Shown one piece after another: positions 30,708-35,671 of a DNA stretch of 35,671 bases (positions are counted from its first letter, which is position 1; the number at the start of each line of letters is the position of its first letter). This DNA is from a virus. Both the position numbers and the translations under genes were made by a program. A model generated the notes under the pieces. That model did no database searches and was not told the origin of the DNA. It saw nothing but the letters and a program-made list of their open reading frames with translations. The stretch covers positions 1-35,671 of the IMG/VR virus record IMGVR_UViG_3300028650_000008; one strand, 5' to 3'.

Positions 30708-31256
30708 TCAACAACACTGAATTTTTAACAGGTATTCATACATCACACGGTTATGTCTGGCATCAGCAAGCGCGTTATGCTCGCCTTCTTTTTGTTCAGG
30801 TAACTTGTGATTTCCCAGGGAATCGCATAATTGCTTAATATCACAAGTGTACATAGGCCAACCTTTAGGTAAGTCCATCATTGTCCCGAATAACTGACAC
30901 AATGCAACATGGTCATAGTCCGCGTAGTAGGCCCAAAATTCAGGCTTACCGTATTTTTCAGGATTACAAAAGTCTAAAATAGAATTTTTAATTTCTAAGC
31001 GTGATTTGTATTCATCAGGAATGTGTGTATTACTTACGCCAATACCTCTAACATCTTTACCTAATGAATAAATCTTGGTTTCTATTTTTGGAAGATGAAT
31101 AAGGACATTTTCTTTAACCCAGTCAGACGCTTTATTAGCATCAAACTCCGTGCTAATCGCATAAAACTCTCTGCCATCCTCAGCCACCATGCCTATTGAA
31201 ATAAGGTCTATCGTTAATCCATCGTCTATGAATTCGCAATCGTAGTAATAGCGCAT
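30708..31256 (-). CDS. 3'-5' exoribonuclease, DEDDh type (Rv2179c-like)
   Basis: The N-terminus YYYDCEFIDDG (D6, E8), the middle YYADYDH (D113) and EHNALADAR (H160, D165) give a complete DEDDh active site. TIDLISIGMVAEDGREFYAIS is the hallmark of the small phage/bacterial exoribonuclease group related to RNase T and mycobacterial Rv2179c. It should trim RNA 3' ends. Length (182 aa) is normal. First gene of its short operon; a 520-bp non-coding stretch with a structured RNA precedes it. Confidence 0.88.
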   Translation of the reverse strand: MRYYYDCEFIDDGLTIDLISIGMVAEDGREFYAISTEFDANKASDWVKENVLIHLPKIETKIYSLGKDVRGIGVSNTHIPDEYKSRLEIKNSILDFCNPEKYGKPEFWAYYADYDHVALCQLFGTMMDLPKGWPMYTCDIKQLCDSLGNHKLPEQKEGEHNALADARHNRVMYEYLLKIQCC

Positions 31257-31423
31257 GTTTTTACATTGTTTCTTTTTGGGAAATGGTCATTAGCTTAGGC
31301 AATAGCAATCATTTAGACCGTTCTGGATAGGGACTATTAAAATACCTTCCGCACTGTCTTTTGTATTCAAGCCCGATAGATTCATTACAGCCTGACAAAT
31401 TCGAGTCTCTGTAAACTCCGGGC

Positions 31424-31621
31424 GTGTCCAGTCCACCCTCTAACAATCCTTGTGTACCATCCTTACGGCTGTTTGCGCCATGCCTTGTTTACATGGCAGG
31501 TTGGCCTATTCCCCAACCTATCGAGTTACCCGGTTTTTACCCCAGGCTGGTGCTTGAATACTTTGTGAGCGGCTGGCATATTCCCACCGAATTTGACTTT
31601 ATTAGCGGTTTTACTGTCTAA
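31424..31621 (+). other. Weak 65-codon frame in a non-coding stretch
   Basis: A frame ends in an odd aromatic- and proline-rich sequence (GWPIPQPIELPGFYP, SGWHIPTEFDF). No ribosome-binding site precedes either the GTG (31424) or the internal ATG (31493). It lies in the 31257-31821 gap, in which CCGGGCGTGT occurs twice (near 31417 and 31709). It may be a leader or nothing. Confidence 0.2.
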
Positions 31622-31629
31622 TATTACTT

Positions 31630-31811
31630 AATACTTAATAGGCCATATTGCTTATTGAGTATTTGTAACCTAATAGTAGGAGGCTCAGTCCTCTATTAGT
31701 TAAATCTACCGGGCGTGTTGGGCCTTGTAGTCGGTGGCTTGGAACTGGTGAGTTCGCAAGTCACAAATATTAAATAAAAGCCCTGTTAGTCTTAGACTTT
31801 CGGGGCTTTTT
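31630..31811 (+). ncRNA. Structured RNA candidate ending in a terminator
   Basis: Hairpin A: AATACTTAATA (31630-31640) with TATTGAGTATT (31653-31663), 11 bp with one G-U. Hairpin B: CTAATAG-T-AGGA (31670-31681) with TCCT-CTATTAG (31689-31699), loop GGCTCAG. A GC-richer section (ACCG...CGGT) and a small hairpin GTGA/TCAC at about 31748-31764 follow, then the terminator. Such dense pairing outside genes suggests a small RNA. It matches no family that I recognise. Confidence 0.5.
31776..31811. terminator. Bidirectional Rho-independent terminator
   Basis: AAAAGCCC (31776-31783) pairs with GGGCTTTT (31803-31810). T-runs follow on both strands (TTTTT to the right, TTTTATTT to the left), so it can end both the rightward RNA and the leftward gene that stops at 31822. 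Confidence 0.85.
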
Positions 31812-31821
31812 AATGTCTGAG

Positions 31822-32310
31822 CTATTCTAACCCACTTTCTTTATTTTCACGTTTAAGTTTTTTTTCTGTGTGTTCTTGTCGCCATTTACTCGATTCTTCC
31901 ATATATCTTGGGTCACACTGATAACAATATTCTGTCGCATAATGCCCATGATACGCGTGGAACAATTTTTCCAGTATTTTTTTATTGTCACTTTGCTCAT
32001 AAGAATTGGCGATTAAATTTATTGCAGGCGCATAATCTTTGGTAAACATCATCATGCTGGGGAAGTCGGGTAAAAACACAAAAAGTGATCTATCACAATC
32101 CATGCAAATATTAGCAAACCACGCTGTTGAATCCTCATTTTTATAAATGATTGCCATATCTTCGCTTGAAGAATTTTCACTAAACTTAAATGCTTCCATA
32201 TACCCTGTCCTTTTTAGGTAGTCATCAAATTCCTCGTTATCAATCCACTCAGGTAATGAATTACCATCATCAGTCCATTCGCCCCGGTTGTACGTGTAAT
32301 GTTGTGCCAT
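31822..32310 (-). CDS. Hypothetical acidic protein (162 aa)
   Basis: GGAAAAACAAA precedes the ATG. The protein has a central FANICMDCDRSLFVFLPDF segment and a C-terminal EYCYQCDPRYMEES with CxxC, so one zinc knuckle is possible. The end is highly charged (HTEKKLKRENKESG). No family is recognised. It ends 11 bases before the bidirectional terminator. Confidence 0.65.
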   Translation of the reverse strand: MAQHYTYNRGEWTDDGNSLPEWIDNEEFDDYLKRTGYMEAFKFSENSSSEDMAIIYKNEDSTAWFANICMDCDRSLFVFLPDFPSMMMFTKDYAPAINLIANSYEQSDNKKILEKLFHAYHGHYATEYCYQCDPRYMEESSKWRQEHTEKKLKRENKESGLE

Positions 32311-32376
32311 TTTGTTTTTCCAAATATGCTAAAAATCAATAACACAAATTCGCATAAAAATTGCCAACTGGCAAAA

Positions 32377-32547
32377 TTAATTGCTACTGGTAATGCCAAA
32401 ACGAATCCACACATCGCACACGGTACAAAATTCCAGATGCAAAGTCAGCATCAGCCCTAAGTGTTCATTGCCGCACCGTGGGCATTTTTCGGCGTAACAG
32501 GGCAGGGTTATCGTGTCTGGGTCTTGGTTATTTTTTTCTATTAGCAT
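32377..32547 (-). CDS. Small zinc-ribbon protein (56 aa)
   Basis: The ATG lies inside the end of the preceding gene in another frame. The protein has CPRCGNEHL and FCTVCDVW, two CxxC knuckles about 16 residues apart, the classic zinc-ribbon layout. Following the stop, TTGCC-AGTT-GGCAA with a T-run (32360-32372, minus strand) may act as a weak terminator. Confidence 0.6.
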   Translation of the reverse strand: MLIEKNNQDPDTITLPCYAEKCPRCGNEHLGLMLTLHLEFCTVCDVWIRFGITSSN

Positions 32548-32824
32548 CATACCAAGCCTTAGATTGAGATTTTACCTTTTCCTTATTTGCTTCATACCAT
32601 AGATGCTTAGTTATTTTGTATCTTTCTTTATTTGCATCCTTATATGATTTGTAATATGCCTTTTTAGCTGCATAATCAGCTACATAATCAGCTGTACGTC
32701 TATTTAAATCACATACTTTGCATAGATAACTAAACCCATCCTTCCTACGCTTGTCTTTATAAAACAACTCAAGCGCCTTAACCTCGCCGCACTTCGAGCA
32801 TTGTTTTTCTGTGCAAGTGGTCAA
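32528..32824 (-). CDS. Zinc-finger protein resembling the N-terminus of phage HNH/EndoVII-type enzymes (98 aa)
   Basis: CSKCGEVKALELFYKDKRRKDGFSYLCKVC is the zinc finger seen at the start of many phage HNH and endonuclease-VII-like proteins. Here it is followed only by a Tyr/Lys/Ala-rich helix (KKAYYKSYKDANKERYK) and no HNH motif. Only a TTG start (32824) is available, with a weak ribosome-binding site. It may be a truncated mobile endonuclease or a standalone DNA-binding protein. Confidence 0.65.
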   Translation of the reverse strand: MTTCTEKQCSKCGEVKALELFYKDKRRKDGFSYLCKVCDLNRRTADYVADYAAKKAYYKSYKDANKERYKITKHLWYEANKEKVKSQSKAWYDANRKK

Positions 32825-32825
32825 T

Positions 32826-33092
32826 TCAACAATCCGGTAATTTATTTTTAGGGTTCCGTATGTCTGTGATTTCGTCCTTGAGTAGATTTATCTCTTGAAC
32901 AAAATTAGCGTTGAGACTTCTCATGCTTTCCAACTCTTTGCGTAAATTGAATATTTCGTCCCTTAATTCGTTCCAGGCGTATTCTGAGTGCGGATTCTTT
33001 TTCTTTTCCTCAATAAAAAAGTCACAAAGCCGGGTAAGGCTAACTAATCTGTCGCCTGATCGCCTATCCTGATTGCGGTCTTTATGGGCCAT
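32826..33092 (-). CDS. Coiled-coil protein (88 aa)
   Basis: The start MAHKDRNQDRRSG at 33092 overlaps the upstream stop by 11 bases and has AGG in front. The C-terminal two thirds form a clear coiled coil (ELRDEIFNLRKELESMRSLNANFVQEINLLKDEI). Basic N-terminus. Function unknown. Confidence 0.65.
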   Translation of the reverse strand: MAHKDRNQDRRSGDRLVSLTRLCDFFIEEKKKNPHSEYAWNELRDEIFNLRKELESMRSLNANFVQEINLLKDEITDIRNPKNKLPDC

Positions 33093-33303
33093 AATTGTGC
33101 CTGAAGAACGGTCCTGGACCATCCATACCAAAGATACCTAAACAATTAAGAGCTGCTATAACCATCAATAAGGCGCATAAAATACGTATTAGCATCGTTA
33201 TTTTTTGCGGTAATGGAATAAATTGAGCAATGATAAGCTCAACGATCCAAAGCACGATTAAAAGTACGATAAAATAAATTAAAAGCTGCACGAGACATTG
33301 CAT
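33082..33303 (-). CDS. Two-TM small membrane protein (73 aa)
   Basis: GGAGAATAAA before the ATG gives a strong start. Two hydrophobic helices (LLIYFIVLLIVLWIVELIIAQF and MLIRILCALLMVIAALNCLGIF) are joined by a short PLPQK loop; the tail is GPGPFFRHNYGP. Its pattern resembles a family of small phage/bacterial membrane proteins (Thivi_2564-like). A holin role is possible on shape alone. Confidence 0.7.
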   Translation of the reverse strand: MQCLVQLLIYFIVLLIVLWIVELIIAQFIPLPQKITMLIRILCALLMVIAALNCLGIFGMDGPGPFFRHNYGP

Positions 33304-33416
33304 TTTATTCTCCAGTTAAATTAATTTTATTTCTTATCATTGCGTAAATACTATATGAATAATATAGAAAAATATGGTAATATGTAACCTCTAAAACAAT
33401 TTACGAGGATACTGTC

Positions 33417-33671
33417 ATGTTTGATACTGATTTTTATATTCAACGAATAACCCAAAGCGGGACTCCCGAAAACACAGCAAGAGAAATTATACGAAGCATT
33501 TTTGACTCGCAAGTTGACTTGGTTAGCAAGCGTGATTTGAATGAAGCTGTAACCGATTTAAAGAATACTATTGTCTTGCTCGATAAAACCATGAGTTTGA
33601 AGATAATGGGCTTATACGCCTTTATATCACTGGTAGCGGTCGGTGTCGCAAAACTGGTGTTCATGCCATGA
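33417..33671 (+). CDS. Coiled-coil/TM protein, intact paralogue of the split 7451 gene (84 aa)
   Basis: MFDTDFYIQRITQSGTP, IFDSQVDLVSKRDLNEAV and a C-terminal TM helix (GLYAFISLVAVGVAKLVF) match the split gene (FDTDR, SGIPHDQARAIV, ELATKQDLIQL, TM) in order and spacing. GAGGA precedes the ATG. The AT-rich gap 33304-33416 is a divergent promoter region; TTGCGT-17-TATAGA (near 33342-33370) is one candidate. The 3' end is ATGA-coupled to the HTH gene. Confidence 0.7.
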   Translation: MFDTDFYIQRITQSGTPENTAREIIRSIFDSQVDLVSKRDLNEAVTDLKNTIVLLDKTMSLKIMGLYAFISLVAVGVAKLVFMP

Positions 33672-33856
33672 AGCTCAGTCAATATGCAAAGATACTCGGT
33701 ATTAGTTACCGTACTGCGTGGAACTATTTTAAACAAGGCTCTATCCCCGGTGCTTATAAACTACCTTCAGGTACGATAATAGTGCCAGATAACGCCATAC
33801 CAAAGGATACTGTTGATACTCCCCCACCTAAGGAAGGGGATTCTTTTTCTTACTAG
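33668..33856 (+). CDS. MerR-type HTH protein resembling the N-terminus of IS607 TnpA (62 aa)
   Basis: MKLSQYAKILGISYRTAWNYFKQGSIPGAYKLPSGTIIV is nearly the DNA-binding start of IS607-family serine recombinases. No recombinase domain follows; the last 20 residues are Pro/Asp-rich. ATGA coupling to the gene before suggests it belongs to the phage operon rather than to the tnpB element. It may be an excisionase-like factor, or a tnpA remnant cut by the convergent tnpB, whose stop codon shares its CTAG. Confidence 0.65.
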   Translation: MKLSQYAKILGISYRTAWNYFKQGSIPGAYKLPSGTIIVPDNAIPKDTVDTPPPKEGDSFSY

Positions 33857-35031
33857 CCCAATCCTTGCGGATTGGATTCGCTTACAAAGTTCGGCGGACT
33901 ATCATAGACCGCGTGGGGATGAGTAGCATCAACGATTACAGGAGATACCTTTCTTGGCTCAACCACACAGAATATACCGACCCAGCCACCGATATTTCTA
34001 CCAGCGTTTAGATCACTATGCTCATGTTTATTGCAATGCGGACAAAAGAAATCAAAGCCTTTCCTGACACCGATATGGCCGCAATTAAAGTGCGTCTTAC
34101 TGGTGTATGAGGCTGGAATATTCTCAAACGCAACACCGGAAAGCATGGCCTTGTATTTGGAGAAGGTTTCCAACTGGAAGAACGGCCAGAAGTCTCTGTT
34201 CTTGGTTGCATCCGATTTTGTTTTCTTGTGCTGCTTGCTGGTTTTACGAATGCCGGACAAATCTTCCATGCGTATGCCACACTCGTTATGCTTGGCAAGC
34301 TCAACAAGTTGTTTACTCATGATATGGTTAATGTGCGTGACAATCCGTCTTTCCTTGCTCTCAAGCTTTCTTACCGCACGGTGCTTACCCGCCTTTTGCA
34401 ACTTTTTACGGCGCAACTGGTATTGCTTGCGGATATGCTTGATACGGTTAGCTTTGAAGAAAACGCCGCGTCCATTCGGCAATGCGGCCACAGCAGGTAT
34501 GTTTTGGCCTCTATCAACCCCTATCCAGTTTCCAGTCTCATCAGCATCGGGAACATCCATCGACACGGATATGCAGGCATACCAGATATTTTTACGGGAT
34601 TTATAGAGCTTAATCGAACCAGCTTTAGCCTTGTTTTCAAGAAGTGCGTCTAGCCAGGCTATATGCGAGGCTTGATGGACTTCAATAGGGATGCGTTTCT
34701 TTATCCCACGAAACAAACCGAAGGCCACACTGTAGGTATCGCCTACTTTATGCAGTGTCCAGTTTTGGTTATTGGTTTCCAAAGGCAGGCATTTAAACTG
34801 CTTTACCTTTGTTTTGGCATTGGCATTGCGGATGGTTTGATTCATCCACGCCGAACCCAGCGGAATGTCACTGAAGCTTTTGGTGGTCAGTATGCGTCGT
34901 TCAGCTTTAGGCATGGCGACAATCTTGTTGGCAACTTCAGTATTGATGGCTTGCATACGAGCAAAATCATCCCGCTTAGACTCATTGAGTCCGAGGAAGG
35001 GAAGTTTAAGTGTTTTAGTCGCAGTAGCCAT
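33853..35031 (-). CDS. tnpB: TnpB, RNA-guided nuclease of an IS605/IS607-type element (392 aa)
   Basis: RuvC-type catalytic residues are all present: D173 (WIGVDRGQ), E256 (RMEDLSG), D340 (HSDLNAGRNIGG). The zinc finger between the last two is unusual: H314-FN-C317 in place of CxxC, then C330-PH-C333. TnpB uses a guide RNA made from its own 3' end to cut the donor site and keep the transposon. The start MATATKTLKLPF (35031) is chosen from family length; TATAAT at 35072-35077 (minus) may be its -10. No full transposase gene accompanies it here. Confidence 0.88.
   Translation of the reverse strand: MATATKTLKLPFLGLNESKRDDFARMQAINTEVANKIVAMPKAERRILTTKSFSDIPLGSAWMNQTIRNANAKTKVKQFKCLPLETNNQNWTLHKVGDTYSVAFGLFRGIKKRIPIEVHQASHIAWLDALLENKAKAGSIKLYKSRKNIWYACISVSMDVPDADETGNWIGVDRGQNIPAVAALPNGRGVFFKANRIKHIRKQYQLRRKKLQKAGKHRAVRKLESKERRIVTHINHIMSKQLVELAKHNECGIRMEDLSGIRKTSKQHKKTKSDATKNRDFWPFFQLETFSKYKAMLSGVAFENIPASYTSKTHFNCGHIGVRKGFDFFCPHCNKHEHSDLNAGRNIGGWVGIFCVVEPRKVSPVIVDATHPHAVYDSPPNFVSESNPQGLG
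33858..33875 (-). ncRNA. Hairpin at tnpB 3' end, possible guide-RNA (omega RNA) part
   Basis: CCAATCC (33858-33864) pairs with GGATTGG (33869-33875) around TTGC, inside the last tnpB codons. A second GC hairpin, CCCC/GGGG, lies at about 33822-33840. TnpB guide RNAs come from just this place. The element end could not be fixed. Confidence 0.3.
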
Positions 35032-35108
35032 GTTGATAGTATAGCTAATCTTACGGAGTCTTGCAAGATGTATTATATACCAATATAAATTAGGCAAGAC
35101 AACATAAC

Positions 35109-35291
35109 CTACCCCTTAATAGCGGGTTTGGATTCCCTAAATAGGTGCGTAAACCAATTTTCTTTTTGTTCCTCGATCTTGATAGCATCGGCATCGGCTT
35201 GTTTTTGCAGTTCGTCGAAGTGAGCGCGTTCGTCCAGTACATCTTCACTGAATTGATAGAGTGCGTCTTTCAGGTATTTTGGGATTTCCAT
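35109..35291 (-). CDS. Small coiled-coil phage protein (60 aa)
   Basis: AAAGGA stands upstream of the ATG. The product is acidic and helical (YLKDALYQFSEDVLDERAHFDELQKQADADAIKIEEQKENW). Not recognised. It lies just outside the right flank of the tnpB element, and the 3' end is followed within 80 bases by the tnpB promoter region. Confidence 0.65.
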   Translation of the reverse strand: MEIPKYLKDALYQFSEDVLDERAHFDELQKQADADAIKIEEQKENWFTHLFRESKPAIKG

Positions 35292-35303
35292 TTGCGTATC
35301 CTT

Positions 35304-35399
35304 TTATTTGTTTGTCTTATTAGTTTTTTGCATTTTCTTCATTATCTTTTTGCATTTGACTTTGCTGAAGCGAATTGCTTTATTGCTCATTTTTTTCAT
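35304..35399 (-). CDS. 31-aa lysine-rich peptide
   Basis: The frame MKKMSNKAIRFSKVKCKK and on has 12 lysines in 31 residues and no acidic residue. AGAG lies before the ATG, and the stop is 12 bases before the next start. It may bind nucleic acid; very small basic phage peptides of this sort are known but are not one family. Confidence 0.5.
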   Translation of the reverse strand: MKKMSNKAIRFSKVKCKKIMKKMQKTNKTNK

Positions 35400-35421
35400 T
35401 ATTATCTCTAAAAATTGATTG

Positions 35422-35456
35422 AAAACCTGCCCAGGGAAGGTGATAACCCAGGCAGG
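35422..35456 (-). terminator. Rho-independent terminator (leftward)
   Basis: On the minus strand CCTGCC...GGCAGG (with an inner TGGG/CCC pairing) is followed by TTTTC and a further T-run. It closes the late gene that ends at 35564. A separate 9-bp inverted repeat TGCACGGGC/GCCCGTGCA (35497-35505, 35542-35550) lies between that gene and this terminator. Confidence 0.6.
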
Positions 35457-35563
35457 GAAACACTCTCCGTCTTAGATCGGATGGTTTATTTCGGGATGCA
35501 CGGGCAATCTGGGAGAGGTTTTCGGATAATGAGGAATCCTAGCCCGTGCAAAACTGCTAACGC

Positions 35564-35671
35564 CTAAACTTCTGGTGTTGGTTCGGGTAAATTGTCAGCG
35601 TTGAGAGCGTCTAAAGCATCAACGGCAGTCTGGACAGCATCAAACGAAGCTGTTTGCTCTGCGGTCAATTC
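35564..35671 (-). CDS. C-terminal 35 residues of a gene entering from the right edge
   Basis: The frame is open from the edge (ELTAEQTASFDAVQTAVDAL) to a TAG at 35564, ending in the acidic, proline-rich NADNLPEPTPEV. Too short to identify; the Ala/Asp-rich helix looks like the tail of a small phage virion or accessory protein. Confidence 0.55.
   Translation of the reverse strand, partial: ELTAEQTASFDAVQTAVDALDALNADNLPEPTPEV

Noticed and set aside
31370-31423. A tRNA-like fold (GCCCG ... TTCGAGTC ... CGGGC)
   Set aside because: Only about 53 bases between the arms and the T-loop-like text is not next to the acceptor strand; no tRNA fits.
34031-35088. Plus-strand frames of up to 191 codons opposite tnpB
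   Set aside because: They are antisense shadows of tnpB, whose catalytic motifs are clear on the minus strand.

Overview
The window reads as a bacteriophage or prophage segment from a Gram-negative, probably gammaproteobacterial, host. Phage hallmarks are an M15-peptidase endolysin, a RusA-type resolvase, a lambda O/P-like replication pair, a RecE-like exonuclease next to a recombination-type protein, many tiny tightly overlapping genes, and a 10.2-kb gene for a giant polyvalent (probably ejected) virion protein. Gram-negative clues are an RlpA-like periplasmic protein, a small lipoprotein, and two perfect copies of the enterobacterial DnaA-box consensus. The host genus cannot be named from the sequence.

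Layout. (1) 1-6241, minus strand: a leftward operon running from replication genes (149-aa leader gene, replisome organizer, lambda P-like loader, an orphan DnaB C-terminus) through small zinc-ribbon, coiled-coil and membrane proteins and RusA to a lysis block at the far left. Most genes are joined by ATGA overlaps. An origin-like zone (DnaA boxes, AT-rich DNA, 22-bp iterons) lies at about 980-1460. (2) 6242-7036: divergent control region with a ribbon-helix-helix regulator, its probable operators, and a hairpin-rich stretch ending in a terminator. (3) 7037-16870, plus strand: Cro-like regulator, small proteins, recombination genes, a broken GIY-YIG homing endonuclease, a short tyrosine recombinase with a nearby 15-bp inverted repeat, a Rap1a/Tai-like secreted protein, a lipoprotein, and a c-di-GMP-I riboswitch in front of an RlpA-like gene. 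(4) 16848-33303, minus strand: the 3408-aa giant and a 776-aa virion-like partner, then accessory genes (DEDDh exoribonuclease, zinc ribbons, membrane proteins) and a structured RNA candidate. (5) 33417-35671: a coiled-coil/TM gene plus an IS607-TnpA-like HTH gene, a convergent tnpB, and small phage genes.

The most notable items are the c-di-GMP riboswitch controlling an RlpA-like enzyme gene; a two-copy hairpin element with compensatory base changes; a possible invertible promoter next to a FimB-sized recombinase; a small membrane-protein gene split by a 417-bp insertion carrying vsr debris between 9-bp direct repeats; and several small genes interrupted by single in-frame TAA codons or a frameshift. 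All functional statements rest on reading the sequence by eye; no database search was run.
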